Shown: positions 1 through 11,225 of the stretch, piece after piece | How the letters are laid out: each line of letters begins with the position of its first letter | How positions within the stretch are numbered: the stretch's first letter is position 1 | NCBI GenBank assembly: GCA_963576475.1 | Contig: OY754979.1 | Span: 26,665,034 to 26,729,033, forward strand | Reading direction: 5' to 3' | DNA from: Molanna angustata | Lineage: Eukaryota > Arthropoda > Insecta > Trichoptera > Molannidae | Length of the DNA stretch: 64,000 nucleotides | Program-made: the position numbers and the translations under genes | Notes under the pieces: model-generated | What the model was told of the DNA's origin: nothing | Databases searched by the model: none | The model's input: the letters and a program-made list of their open reading frames with translations, nothing else

Positions 1-961
1 GAGTTATTTAATATCTTAAAATACTACGATATTTTCATCCTTAAACTTCTAAAATTGATCATTTAATTTTTTTTTCAGTTCTGTTGTTTTTGAATTTCAT
101 CTGCATGGTTACCCTATGTATATTTTTTGTTATTGTATATTTCATTTTTAATTATAATTTATTGTTACAAGTAATTAATAAGCACCCAACTGGCGACTCT
201 AGTAACATATTATTTTAAATATTAATTTTTTCACAAATGTGACTTTATTTAACCTCGAAACAAGTTTATCCTAGTGAGGTTGAATAGCATAATATTATAT
301 ATATTTTGTTCTGAATGTAAAAGATTCTATAAATGCATAAATGAAAAATTAATATGGGTAACCATTGATGGTTTTGATTTCGCCCGTTGACCAGACTTTC
401 CCCTGTATTATTTTATCAACTGTAACCTAACTGTGTGTAACTATGGAAAAAGCTTACAATCATTATTGTTTAATTTGAACAAAATCGATTTATCGAAATG
501 TTTCATTTTGTTTTTATTTCGTTTATTTACTACTTTAAAAAACTTCAAATAATCGTCCTATTATATTGATTTTAGGTAATATTTATTTCAGTAAAAAATA
601 AAGTATCTAGATTATAGTTTTTGGATTTTGGAAGGATAAGCGAAGATGTCAGCGAATTCTACAAATCCACCAGTCTTTAAATCTTGCACGATGAAAGTTG
701 TAACAAAGTAGGCGTGATTGACATAATTTGCATGAAAAAGAAATCAAAAGAAACCATTTTCTTAATTATATAACATCTTCCCTTATACTTCTTTTCGTTT
801 TCGATTTGCAACTAACATGATATTATTTCATTTATCGCGAATTACTTATTAATTTTTTTACAACCTATATTATGGACATGTTTGATTGTACCCAATCGGT
901 TGATTTAAATTTTTCATATAAATGATATTTTTTTTAAATAAAAATGAATATGTCCTTGTTT
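1..961. other. AT-rich non-coding sequence, presumed RGK intron
   Basis: No exon, RNA gene or recognisable element was found. The DNA is very AT-rich with many stops in all frames. It lies upstream of the first visible RGK exon and is presumably intron, since the visible exons start in the middle of the G-domain. Confidence 0.5.
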
Positions 962-1035
962 AACAAGTAAACATACATCTTCCTACGTTCCATAAAATAA
1001 GCATAAATGCTTGTGCTGTAGGTGAACGAAACTTT
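962..1035 (-). repeat. SINE-A body fragment (tRNA-derived SINE, head missing)
   Basis: Read on the minus strand, this matches the body of the SINE at 1907-2059: a 'gttcacctacagcacaag' segment followed by an 'aagcattta' stretch. Only the non-tRNA part is present. The same body is also found behind the minus-strand head near 18.2 kb. Confidence 0.6.
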
Positions 1036-1189
1036 TTTTTAGTTTTTAGTCATATTTTTTTAGAACTTGTTATACCTATACTTATGTGATTAGTATGTAT
1101 TTGGTCTTATTTTTGTACATATTTTTTATATAATTTTCAATTTGACTGTATACTGATCCAAATAAATAAATACACCCATATACGAAGAA

Positions 1190-1436
1190 GCTTAGGAGTG
1201 CGCGATATATCCCAGAAGCTCCAAGAAAACAGACTGAGATGGTACGGACATGTTTGTAGACTACCGGTATACATAGGGAATGTAGACCAAAACTTAAAAG
1301 ATCCAGAGGGAGACCAAAGCGCAACGGAGTTGCCGCAAAGAATGCGCAGAACCGAGAACATTGGAAGCGTAAGACGCAGAAAGCAGACCCTAACATCATG
1401 TGGGACAATGCTGAAGAAAAGAAAGAAGATTAAGAA
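1190..1436 (+). pseudogene. LINE 3'-end fragment (C-terminal tail of a non-LTR ORF2)
   Basis: The plus-strand frame reads a piece resembling the C-terminal tails of insect non-LTR ORF2 proteins: QENRLRWYGHV, then a basic stretch rich in R and K, then a tail ending in 'gaaagaagattaag'. The R-L-R-W-x-G-H motif is typical of these tails. No RT or endonuclease domain remains, so it is a 5'-truncated relic. Confidence 0.55.
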
Positions 1437-1536
1437 TACAATAAAAATTGTGCAAAAAACTTGCTCTAATAATAATCAATTATTTGTATTAACGAAGTAT
1501 GTTTCAAAGGAAAACCCATCACGAAAATTCAGAAAT

Positions 1537-1890
1537 ACAAATATTCAACTTAACCGACAAATCAAAGAATATTTAGGAATTCGAATTTGGAAGTTCAAAT
1601 ATTCAACTAAACCGACAAATCAAATAATATTTAGAAATTCAAATTTAGAAGTTCAAATATTCAACCAAACCGACAAATCAAAATTCAAATTCAGAAGTTC
1701 AAATATTCAACTAGACCGACAAATTGAAGAATATTAAGAAGATCAAATTTAGAAGTTCAAATACTATTCAACTAAACCGACAAATCAAAGAATATTCAGG
1801 AATTCAAATTCAGAAGTTCAAATATTCAACTAAATCAGAAATCCAACTAAACCAACTAATCAAATAATATTCAGAAATTCAAATACTCAA
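1537..1890 (+). repeat. Tandem repeat, ~58-bp unit, about six copies
   Basis: Direct, diverged copies of a unit containing 'caaatattcaactaaaccg' and 'gaattcaaatttagaagtt' follow one another. Some units have internal deletions. Remnants of the same motif reappear at about 2060-2170 beyond the inserted SINE, so the SINE landed in or next to this array. Confidence 0.75.
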
Positions 1891-1906
1891 CTAAATCTTA
1901 ATTAAG

Positions 1907-2059
1907 GTGGGGGGTGGCAGAGCTGCTTGCGCGCAGGGTATGTAATCCAGTGGTTCCGAGTTCGAATCCTGTCACGACCTATTGCGTTCACCTATAGCAC
2001 AAGCATTTAAGCTTAATTTAGGGAACGTATGAGAAAGTATATGTACATTTAAAAAAAAA
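1907..2059 (+). mobile_element. SINE-A: tRNA-derived SINE, full copy
   Basis: A tRNA-like head carries an A-box-like 'tggcagagctgc' and a B-box-like 'gagttcgaatcc'. A short unrelated body ('ttgcgttcacctatagcac') and an A-rich tail (about 2047-2059) follow. Related copies lie at 18168-18322 (minus), 52874-52946 (head only) and 962-1035 (body only). Repetition with a common body and A-tail makes this a pol III SINE, not a functional tRNA gene. Confidence 0.75.
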
Positions 2060-2444
2060 ACGACAAATCGAAAATACTTATTCATAAATTCAAATTCAAA
2101 AACACAAATCAAAAAATATTCAGCTCTTCATTTATTCAACCAAATCGACAGCTCAAAGAATATTTAACTCCGTTCAAATTGCGGGAAAAGGTATACTCCC
2201 ACTTCATTAAATTCTTCGAAAAAAACGTAGGTTCGGATTTGCCGTCTTGAAATTTTATAAATTTGAAGTCGTGAATTAATTACAAAGTCATTGTTGGTTT
2301 TAATGAAATTAATTAAGGCGATAAAAATCTAATTAAGCCTTAAATACTTTTCATCTTTGACGGCTTATGTAATTATAAAAATTTATTTATTGAAATGCAT
2401 CAAATGATAATATCTAAAAAGATCGTATCAACAATCATTAATAA

Positions 2445-2530
2445 AATTAAAGAAAATACGCAGAGATAGTTTGGCCACATGGAAAGGATTAATGAAGAAC
2501 GCCAGACGAAGAGAACTTTAAAGTGTCACA
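2445..2530 (+). pseudogene. Short LINE C-terminal fragment
   Basis: The plus frame reads a stretch close to FGHMERINEERQTKR, which parallels the tail 'FGHMGRMNEERLTKK' encoded on the minus strand near 42.8 kb. Only about 80 bp remain. Confidence 0.5.
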
Positions 2531-2569
2531 AGATCGTTCAAAAAATGGATGAAACGACTCAATTCCCGA

Positions 2570-2755
2570 ATGATTCCCGATTTCGATTCCCGGTGGAAAC
2601 ACAGTTTTAATTGTGTTTTCAGTCTGGATCTGTGAGACGATTAATATCGTAAGTCTCCTGAATGTGGCAACTTGTTACTGGGTGCGTGTTAAATAATTAT
2701 TTGACATAGTACCTGTTAGTTGCCCGAGAAGCAATATTAAATAAATAAATAAATG
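2570..2755 (+). mobile_element. SINE-B: tRNA-derived SINE, 5'-truncated copy
   Basis: It begins inside the tRNA-like head at a B-box-like 'cgattcccggtgg'. The body includes 'cagtctggatctgtgagacg' and 'cttgttactgggtgcgtgtt', and the tail is 'aataaataaataaat'. The full head is seen in the minus-strand copy at 40195-40413, and a short third piece is at 5085-5157. Confidence 0.75.
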
Positions 2756-3299
2756 TAAGAATCTTGAATGCAGACGAACAGGTTCCGGGTTGCAGATTGC
2801 AAACCCTCCCCAACGCTACGTAAAACGCTTCTTCGGGAAGAAAATAATGGATCCAAAACTAATGAAAAAATATATATACATATATATAACCTTATTGGCG
2901 CCATATTTTAAATATCTATGAATATTTTGCATTCTTTGTCAGCATTATGCACTCTCCTGACAAATAAAACGACCAGCCTTTTTATTTACTTCAGCAAAAA
3001 AAATAAAAAAAAAGCATATTATATCGCTGATTATAGTGACTGAAAACATAATAAATTAAAACCGACTAATGCATTATGAAATTTCGTGTTAGTAAGGATA
3101 AATATCGCGTGCGTACGTGATTTAAATTATCGGAAACCAAAAATTTGTTGATTTTTTGCATTTTAAGATCAAGTTGATTTTTTGCATTGACTTTATTTCT
3201 CCACGGCACATAGTTATGGAGTGATTTCAAAAAAATCCTCTGAGACAGGGTATTTTTAAAAATGTCTTAATGAGAATTAACGCTGAACATGAAAATTTT

Positions 3300-3445
3300 G
3301 TGACGAACATTCGTTAATAATTAAAGTTATAATGAGTATTATTGCAAGTATTTTTAACATTTCTTTAGTGAATGTTCGTTAATAATTAAAGTTATAATAA
3401 TAAGTATTTTTATAAGTATTTTCAACATTTCTTTAGTTCGTTCGT
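3300..3445 (+). repeat. Short tandem duplication, ~65-bp unit
   Basis: 'cgttaataattaaagttata' followed by 'aagtatttttaacatttctttagt' occurs twice in direct orientation with small differences, plus a partial third unit. Confidence 0.65.
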
Positions 3446-3660
3446 TAAACGCCAAATTCTTAATAAATAAGTATTTTTTTTGTTGTTGTTTATATTTTGT
3501 ATTCGTAGAGAGTAGAGAGTTGGCCCACCACCACCCAGACTCGCTTTAGGAGATGAAGTCTCCTATTCGAGTCCACTGAATACGCCAGCAAAAGGCGCAC
3601 TTAAAAAGTGTGCCGCGTATAGGTATTTTGTATTGTAAAGATCACTCGTATTATCTAGCC

Positions 3661-4236
3661 CAGTGATGGGCAAACTTTTTAAAGGGAGAGCCAAATAAAA
3701 TAAAATACTATCTTGGCGGGCCGAAAAAAAATTGAAGCAAAATGATTTTTATTAGTGATAAACTTTATTTTTGATTTTTACATCATACACAACTTATATT
3801 ATATAGATTATACTCATATTATTACAAAAAAAAGTTACAAAAATTGATTATTTCTTTAGAAGAGTATGGCTTATCTGGTAGAAACTGGGATGAGCTGATT
3901 CTGAGCCACCTTACTTTAGCATAGTTACTTACTTAAGCAGAATATTCAGACTGCAATGAGTCAAGAAACTCTCGAAATTATCTATGATTGAGTGCTCGTG
4001 AACGAATGTTATTAACAAGCTTAATAACAACATCAAGCATATGCTTCATGTTTAGAGCAGATTTACACAGAACTTCCTGATGTATGACACAATGAAGAAA
4101 CACTACCTCGTTCCCAGGAAATGATTCCTTAAATATGCCTACAAAACCAGATTTTATTCGAAACCATGTCGCGGGCCGGATTGACTACCCCGAAGGGCCG
4201 CATTTGGCCCGCGGGCCGTACTTTGCCCATGACATG
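3661..4236 (-). mobile_element. hAT-family DNA transposon, internally deleted, with decayed transposase
   Basis: Terminal inverted repeats CAGTGATGGGCAAA and CATGTCATGGGCAAAG (read inward) are flanked by a perfect 8-bp duplication, atctagcc, at 3653-3660 and 4237-4244. Eight-bp duplications and CAGNG-type termini are hallmarks of hAT elements. On the minus strand the right half encodes a transposase piece containing HCVIHQEVLCKSALNMKH, then DVVIKLVNNIRSRALNHR, broken by a stop. This resembles the hAT transposase domain shared with GTF2IRD2-like proteins. The 576-bp element is too short to be autonomous. Confidence 0.85.
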
Positions 4237-5084
4237 ATCTAGCCATTATTTTAATTGTATAAAAGCATCAGAGAACTTAACTGGTTTTGTATATATATTG
4301 TTTTTTTGTTTTCCCACAAGCTGTATATGACTGACTGTTCCCAGAACTAAATAAAATTAAAATAAAATAAAATATGTTAAACAGTGTGTTTCTAAAAAGA
4401 GCATAATATTTGCGAAATTTGATTTCTAAGTGGGGTTTTAATATTTATATGCCCCCTTAAAGTCTTTTTATGAGAAAACAATGAACTTTTTTTCTGACAT
4501 TTGACATTTTTTGCTAGGGGCCACACTGAAACACGCGGTGAGCCGCAGTTTGCCCAAGGCTGATCCAATTTATGACCTTATTTATGTAAATGTAAAATTT
4601 GTAACCAAGTACGTTCTATCGATGTTGTGGTTATTTTCTGAATCGTGTTTAAATGAGGTGTATTCAAAATGGGTAAAACCCACAATGTTTTATCTTAAAT
4701 ACAACTTGTCGAGTACCCCATTTCCTACAGTATATTTTTCTCTCTTTGGTTCAAAAATAAGGAAATGAATAGTCCTTAGTCAGAAGGTACAAAAATAACT
4801 TAAATATCTTGTAAAATATTTGTACACGAAAACATCGTGAATTTCCGAGAAAAAATAATGCTGTTGTTCTGTTCTACAACAATGGCCTAAGGCGCTCATC
4901 CTGCGGAAAATTCGTCATCATAGATGAAATCGTTTTGATAAAATTATTTTTCGTTCTGCTTACGTCTTATTTGGCAAAAAGACAACAGTATCAAATTTCT
5001 ATACAAAAAGATGAGGTTGATATGTCACGTTCTTGTGGTTTTGTGATATAAAACAAATAATAAACGTTGCTATCTGATAATATC

Positions 5085-5157
5085 AGATTCTGTGAGACTA
5101 CAGGACGTGGCAACTTATTATTGAGTGCGTGTTACAATAATATTTGACATATGGACC
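5085..5157 (+). repeat. SINE-B fragment
   Basis: It shares 'tctgtgagac', 'gtggcaacttattattgagt' and 'gcgtgtta' with the SINE-B body at 2640-2700. It ends where the TIR element at 5158 begins, so that element probably inserted into this SINE. Confidence 0.6.
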
Positions 5158-6317
5158 GGTATTACAGTCGGCCATCAACTCATTGAGTTTGTTAAACTCA
5201 AGATTAATGTTAAGGGGAGATTGAATCCATTTCCGTATTACAGTGCAATATGACATGTCAGATACTAAGGCCCGAGATTTCAGTTGGCCCTTAAATCGTT
5301 GGATTTGGTAATCCAAGTTAAAAGTTTAGGGAAGAATAAATTTCATTCGCGTATTTCAGTGCAAAATGAAACGTCAGTTACGTAATCTTCAACTATAGAT
5401 ATATTTTACGTTTTTCTATGGTTATTGTCTATAACGCATCTGTCAAATTGTAATAACCTTTAATGATACGTGACGCGAAGCTGTGACTAAATATTATTTT
5501 ATTATTATAACAACACATTATTTTATTTGTTTCATTACACAGCATGTTACTTTTTAAATTTTTTATACCGATCGATGTTTTTTTTAATTAAAATCAAACA
5601 TTGTAGTGAAAAAATGTCATTGAATATGTACTACGTACGTACGTAGTTGTAGTACTTCAATTCAAAATGTATGTACATTTTACAGATGGATATGGAACTA
5701 AGTGATAATGGTAAAATAGTGTCTTATGTAGAAAATTTAAGAATACACATTATATTTATAGAAACAGGATGGATCAATTTAAAAAGTGGGATGAAAAAAC
5801 ATCGCAAAAATAAAGTTGCGTGCCTGACGTTTCATTATGGCTGACAGTTTATTTCGTTTGTTGTCAGGCAATACATTATAATTATGTAAAAAAGAAAACA
5901 TTAAATACATGAACCACTTCTATATCAAGTCTTTTATTTTAACAACAAAAATAAATCATGATTATAATTATTATGCATAGTTATTTGTAGTATAAAATGA
6001 AATAAAACATTAAAGCGTGCGGCGATTAGTACGCCACCTGGCGAAAAAGACTAGAAACAATACTTAACTCAAGATTAAGACATGCGATCCGCCAGAAACG
6101 TTGAGTTAAATATTTGTCGTTTAGTGACGTATTTAAGGGAAGATTAGGTACTGAAATACGCAATATTTTTGTAAAACTTGAGTTAAACTCCTAAGGGCCG
6201 ACTGAAATACTGGGCCTTAGTGACGTATTTGAGGGAAGATTAGGCCTAAACGGACACTGTAATACGCTATATTTTTGTAAAACTTGAGTTTAGCTCTTAA
6301 GCTGAGACTGTAATACC
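5158..6317. mobile_element. TIR element of unknown superfamily, 1.16 kb, non-coding
   Basis: Left end GGTATTACAGTC and right end GACTGTAATACC form terminal inverted repeats. Further inverted copies lie inside each end: gagatttcagttggcccttaa on the left and agggccgactgaaatactgg on the right, with repeated 'acttgagtt' and 'gtgacgtatttaagggaaga' blocks. This layered subterminal structure suggests transposase-binding arrays. Flanks read 'acc' on both sides, a possible 3-bp duplication. No transposase ORF is visible. Confidence 0.6.
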
Positions 6318-7507
6318 ACCCCATAGTATGTCCTTTCATTACGAAAATGTCTAAATCAACGGGAGACCGCGGATAAAAGGATTTTACCCGCGGGGTGTGA
6401 TGTTATGAGTCCCGTATAAATTCAGTCAACCTTTTGACATCTCTTATATACTAAAATTCAGACGGATAAATTTAGACGAATCATAATAGGACTTAGTTCA
6501 TGTTTTTGACGACATTTTTCGTCATACAAAGATAAGGAATTTTTCCCGTAACATTTTAAACATTTTGTATAGTATGAAATATTTTAACTCAGTTATATTT
6601 ATTAGAAAACAATGCGAAATTTGGTTTTAATTGTATTTTCTATGGACAGTATCAAATTATATCTATCTAGCTCTATCGCATTCGAAATTACTGTCCGTAC
6701 TCTTTGTGTCAACATCCGTAGCTTTGACGATTAATATATAGTATCAATATTTTAATATGAAAATGTAGAATTTTTTCGACATCCATGAATATTTCATAAT
6801 CATTCATTCATACCATCACGGCAATTTCTACCACCTCGGAACAGGCTTGGCCTTGTGAGATGGTACAAACCAACCCAATTTATTTGTTAAATTGCTTAGT
6901 TAAAATAATGTAATGTTTGGCATTTATAATAAAAAATATATTTATTTATTTATTTATTTATATTCGTGAAACAAACAGCTTAATACAATATAAGGGATTA
7001 ACAATAAAATAATAACAACTATGCCAATAACATGTTTCCACAAGTATACAGATAAAATTATATTATGTAAGAAGTAGGAAGTAAATATTATTGAGTTAGG
7101 AGGGAGTTAAGAGGGAATAGGGAGGGAAGAGGGGGAGTACAGAAGGAGAGGGATTAGTTTATATGAATAATTATTGTAAGAGAAGTTTTGATTTGATATT
7201 AGTTATTGAGGAGTTGAATAAGTCAAATTCGTTTAAGTGCTCATTGAAGAAGTGTGATGCTCGATATATGAATGCATGCTGTTTAGCGCTTGTGTTACAG
7301 TGAGGCAGCCACAATGTGGGTTACCAACGACAGGTGGGCGGGAGTACATTTCCTTATAAAAGAAAGCACAACCATGCATGTTTTCCCATACGACAACCTT
7401 ACCTTAAAAGATACAACATTCAGAATAGAAGGTGAACCTCATTACTGAACTATGTGAGATGTATTTTTACTTGTATATATTTCTATAAATTACATTTTTA
7501 CTTTCAG
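6318..7507. other. Intron sequence with a dispersed-repeat copy
   Basis: Mostly AT-rich and non-coding. About 7310-7455 matches the inverse of 11226-11470 ('cacaatgtgggttacca', 'ttataaaag', 'acattcagaat', 'gaactatgtgagatg'), so it is one copy of a dispersed repeat of unknown class. 7495-7507 supplies the pyrimidine-rich acceptor (ttttactttcag) of the next exon. Confidence 0.55.
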
Positions 7508-7599
7508 ATGATGAATTTGGTGAAAAGTCCGTAAGTGTCCTCTTGGATGGCGAAGAGTCTGAGCTGGTTTTCATAGACCATCCATCGGTTGAAATGTCG
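7508..7599 (+). CDS. RGK-family GTPase (Rad/Gem/Kir-like), internal exon
   Basis: This is the first visible exon of a host gene. The 92-bp exon has a pyrimidine-rich acceptor (tttcag) and a gtaagc donor. It opens with the last two bases of a split codon and reads DDEFGEKSVSVLLDG, then EESELVFIDHP, ending VEMS. That is the switch I to switch II region of RGK GTPases. These proteins lack the DxxG motif of ordinary Ras proteins at this point, and this one has an IDHP-type sequence instead. Known RGK proteins are small GTP-binding proteins at the plasma membrane that inhibit voltage-gated calcium channels and affect the cytoskeleton. The exon ends in phase 0 and joins directly to the exon at 50787. 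Which insect RGK paralogue this is cannot be decided here. Confidence 0.9.
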
Positions 7600-7689
7600 G
7601 TAAGCATACCTTCAATTTATTTACTCCTTAGAATTTAATATTTATGCAATGTGTATAGCATTAAAATTTAATCAAAAAGAAGGTGATTT

Positions 7690-8035
7690 AAACTTATTTC
7701 TACTTTGTCTTATTTTTTTTTTTTTTTTTTATTTATTAGGCAATTCACACAATATTGTATGATTTGTGCCATAATTGTATTCACAGAACACTCAAACTTA
7801 AAAATAAACAAGATGCACTATGAACAGTATCAAATAAAAGAAAGTCACTTAACACTAAAAATAAACATAAAATATCAAAAAGTACATTACAGAAGGATAT
7901 TATTTTTAACAATAAATTTTATTAGCTTACGATACTTTGTCTTATTTGTATGTATATAATATGTATTTTTTCATGAAATGGATATCAATAATTTAACTTA
8001 CTTCTAATTAAGTAAAATACTTATACATGCTTTAA
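7690..8035. other. AT-rich intron sequence
   Basis: A poly-T run (about 7711-7730) is followed by AT-rich DNA with a chance short ORF. It may be the tail side of an old minus-strand retroelement, but nothing decisive is visible. Confidence 0.35.
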
Positions 8036-8045
8036 AAATTATTAT

Positions 8046-8818
8046 ACTTACTTACTTTCCGTGTCCGGATTCATCAAATAAAGAACTTCCAGTAGTTGGC
8101 CACATGTACGGCCCTGTCATTTGCGGCAATTAAGTCCTCCCGCACGCATGCCTCTCCGACTTTCGGACATATCAAAAGGTGTTGGTGGTCCTGTATGTCC
8201 CCGCACTCGCAGGTATCGTCCTCCTTGTAGCCCCATTTTTTGAGGTTACTATTGTAGCGCGACACCCCAGTTCTCAATCTATTTAGTGCTCTCCAAGTGG
8301 GGTATGGCAGGTTGTGTCCAGCGGCCATCTCTTCCTTCGGTTTGACATGCGCGGGGTCAGCGAAACTTTCTTGACACGGCTCAATCCGGCGCGCCTCTGG
8401 CGGGCCAGGCAGCGCGGCTGTTGATTCCACAAAGCCTCTTCTTGACTTCAGCCGGGATTGTCGGGCCTCACGGCCGTACATGGGATGTCTTTGGTCGAGA
8501 AGTTGCTTCATTCGCTCCGTCTCAGCTGCGACCTGTCTTCTGATTGTGGGAGGGGCGATACCCACGATTGGGTAGATCTCGCTGATTGGTGTCGGCTTAA
8601 GGCATCCGGTCACGGTGCGAACCGCATCGTTCACGGCCACGTCAACATTCTTCGTATGCACGGAGTTGTACCATACAGGTGCAGCGTATTCTGCCGCTGA
8701 GAAGCACAGCGCTAGAGTCGAGGTGCGGAGGACATGAGGTTGTGCCCCCCATTTGGTATTTGTTAGTTTCCGAATGATGCCGTTTCTTGTGTTGACCTTC
8801 TTCCCCACCTCCTGACAG
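8046..8818 (-). mobile_element. 5'-truncated Jockey/CR1-type LINE, C-terminal ORF2 fragment with open frame
   Basis: A perfect 10-bp duplication, aaattattat (8036-8045 and 8819-8828), brackets the insert. The minus strand reads one uninterrupted frame of about 245 codons to a stop at 8074-8076. It covers the thumb and C-terminal part of a non-LTR ORF2: IIRKLTNTKWGAQPHVLRTS, FSAAEYAAPVWYNS, TGCLKPTP, IVGIAPPTIRR, then a C-terminal Cys/His cluster with CECG and HLLICP. The endonuclease and RT palm are missing. A related but decayed copy lies at 21560-22790. The open frame and perfect duplication suggest a fairly recent insertion. Confidence 0.85.
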
Positions 8819-9296
8819 AAATTATTATGAAAGAAATGGAATTGTTAAGAAATGGAAAAGAACTCGTTTTAAGTTAAAAATACTCGTTCATTTCATCTCG
8901 AATATTTTCTCACAAAAACGCCATTTTTTCACAGTTTGACAAAATATATTGTTGTATAAAAAAAACATAGCAAAATCACAACTCTTAAATTTAAATAAAC
9001 GTGGAACATAATATTTCAAGTATGCATTTGTAGGTGTACCTACCACTATGTTTTTACACAGAATAATAAAAAGGCTTTATTATTATTATTTATTTATTTA
9101 ATTTTACTAAGGACATCACACAGTACATGCATAAAATTATTGAAAGTAAATAAATAGAAATACAAAAATAACATGTACCTACCTCTGACGTACTATACCT
9201 AATATCAAAATAATACAACAAAAAAGTGTGAATTAGTGTGGGTGCGCGCATGAGAGAAGAGTAATACATGTGTGTGTGAAAGAGATATCTAGAAAG

Positions 9297-9302
<6 letters not shown>

Positions 9303-9364
<62 letters not shown>
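9303..9364 (+). repeat. (GT)n microsatellite
   Basis: About 60 bp of GT dinucleotides with one 'at' interruption. It creates meaningless Cys/Val and His/Thr reading frames on the two strands. Confidence 0.95.
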
Positions 9365-9366
<2 letters not shown>

Positions 9367-10256
9367 TGGGTGTGCATGTGTGTGTATACGTGATAGACGA
9401 ACATATATTGACGGATTCATAAGTCGAGAAGAAAAAGAAAATATATTGCTGAGGGTGGTTGGGAAAAATAAAATTAATCAGTACCTACTTGTTTATTGTT
9501 ATACTGTTATTATAAAAGGAAGATGATCCAACTCACAAAGGGATTGTTGTTAAATTTATTTATATGTTTAGTCCCCCTCCCCTAGTGAAGGACCTTTACA
9601 TAAGACAGAGAAAACATATTTAATGAAAATTATAATAAACAACTCGTAATAAAAATAAACAAAAAAATACAAAATAAAAAACATTTTACAATACACTGGT
9701 CGAAATAATTCCTAATTAGTATTATTTGTAGCAGATACTCTATTTGTTATTAGTAAAAATATTGTTATTATTAGAAAAACGAGTGGGATGTGGCCAACGC
9801 TGCCTCCTCACTAAAAAGTCACTCCACAAAATACCTATCCATTTTCGGTATGCAAAAATTTCAAAGCCGATGCCAAACAATATACCTCATTTTTGAAAAT
9901 ATACATTTTGGTACGATGTTATGTACTCTTTGAACGAAATAATCCAACGTAATTAATATAGATTTTCGCAGTAATTTATTAATGTCTTCGTAGAAAGAGA
10001 AACAGCTTACAGTATTTTTGAATGAAATAGCGAATAATTCTAGGATGGCAATACAACTGTTTATAACTGTTATTTCAAAGTACTATAGGTGCGCATTAGG
10101 TAGGTATCTCATTTTGTAGGTATTATTTCAATCAACGTTTAATGAACGTCAATATTTCAACGGGCAGGTGTCGGTTTATTGACGCGCTTATTACAAGAAT
10201 TTATTTGTGTCAAAGAGAAGAATTGAAAACCGCTCAATAAGCGTCTCCATTTAACT
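9365..10256 (-). other. Intron sequence with a family-X end fragment
   Basis: At 9778-9850 the sequence 'acgagtgggatgtggccaac', then 'cctcctcacta' and 'gtcactccacaaa', matches one end of family X in minus orientation (compare 35791-35870). The rest is AT-rich and unassigned. Confidence 0.55.
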
Positions 10257-10812
10257 ATAACCCATTTAGGCTAAGTACCTATTTAAGAAGATATTTTTAC
10301 TCCTCACTAACCCAAGGGGATGAAGTGGGGAGTTATGATTTCGCAATTTTTAAGGGTATTTTTTTATTGCAGATTATCAACTAATTTGCTAACATTCAAA
10401 AAGCGTCTGAAATCACACTTTCTATCCATATAAATACCTACAAATTCACGTCTTTTTCCAATAAACATCCAATAAACATAGTGTATCTTTCTTATGTATT
10501 TTTTTTATTCTCATTTTTGTTCTTATTTATACATATATTATTTTTTGTTTTTTTATATTTATTTGGTATTTTTAATTTATGATTTATTTATTTAATTTTT
10601 TTTTCTATTTTTCTATTTGTATTCGTCTATCCCTGTTACTGATTGTATTTATCATGGTGATTGACTGGTAGAGATTGCCTGCGGACAATAAGTCCGCCAC
10701 GTTGTGTAAATCAATAAAAGTATTTTATTATTATTATTATTATTATCAACTAGTATCATGCTGAGATTGTATTCTAAAAGTTTCATCACATTGTATCTGT
10801 GTGTGAGTGCAT
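10257..10812 (+). repeat. Family X repeat, interrupted copy
   Basis: Contains 'actcctcactaacccaaggg', 'gattatcaactagtatcatg' and 'aagtttcatcacattgtatc'. It is split by a CR1-type fragment at 10384-10741. Directly behind it (10813 onward) a second partial copy starts with the same 'cccatttaagctaagtacct', so the two form a tandem pair. Other copies lie at 14655, 34309, 35791 (minus) and 48578 (minus). Confidence 0.75.
10384..10741 (+). mobile_element. CR1-type LINE, 3'-terminal fragment inside family X
   Basis: An 11-bp duplication, attatcaacta, flanks it (10373-10383 and 10742-10752). The uninterrupted reading of the host repeat is confirmed by the X copy at 10930-10970. The first codons read NLLTFKKRLKSHFLSI then stop, the usual extreme C-terminus of CR1-like ORF2. 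A 3' UTR with 'aataagtccgcc' and an (ATT)n tail follows. Confidence 0.85.
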
Positions 10813-11225
10813 TACCCATTTAAGCTAAGTACCTATTTAAAAAGATATTTTACTCCTCACTAACCCAAGGGTAATTAATTAATTAATTAAGGGTACTTAG
10901 TGAGGAATTACGATTTCGCAATTTTCAAGGGTATTTTTTATTGCAGATTATCAACTAGTAGGTATCATGCTGAGATTGTATTCTGAAAGTTTCATCGCAA
11001 CGTATCTGTGTCTGTGTGTGCTATGTGCTGTGTGCTGCGTGCTATGTACGGCGTGTTTATTTTACTTTATCGATTATAGACTAAAGTACTCATTCGATTC
11101 TTTTCAAATTTTGCAAATATGTATATCTAATACTCGTTTAGACCCCATTAGATTTTGAAGGATATCTGAATAGTTTTATCTTTTTTTTTTACTGTCATAT
11201 ATATAAAAGTAACCCCAAGCTCAGG
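10813..11225 (+). repeat. Family X repeat, second tandem partial copy
   Basis: It restarts at 'cccatttaagctaagtacct', passes through 'actcctcactaacccaaggg' with a small (aatt)n expansion, and continues to 'gaccccatta' and 'accccaagctcaggaaactt'. The far end with the 'acccactcgttt' terminus is missing. Confidence 0.7.

Noticed and set aside
1082..1408. Minus-strand 108-codon frame with a hydrophobic look
   Set aside because: It overlaps the plus-strand LINE tail. AT-rich sequence yields spurious Phe/Leu/Ile runs, and no homologous family is recognisable.
3520..3640. Another tRNA-derived SINE
   Set aside because: 'ttggcccaccaccacccaga' and 'attcgagtccac' vaguely resemble A and B boxes, but I found no second copy in the window and no clear tail.
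9090..9526. His/Thr-rich and Cys/Val-rich frames
   Set aside because: Both strands of a (GT)n microsatellite.
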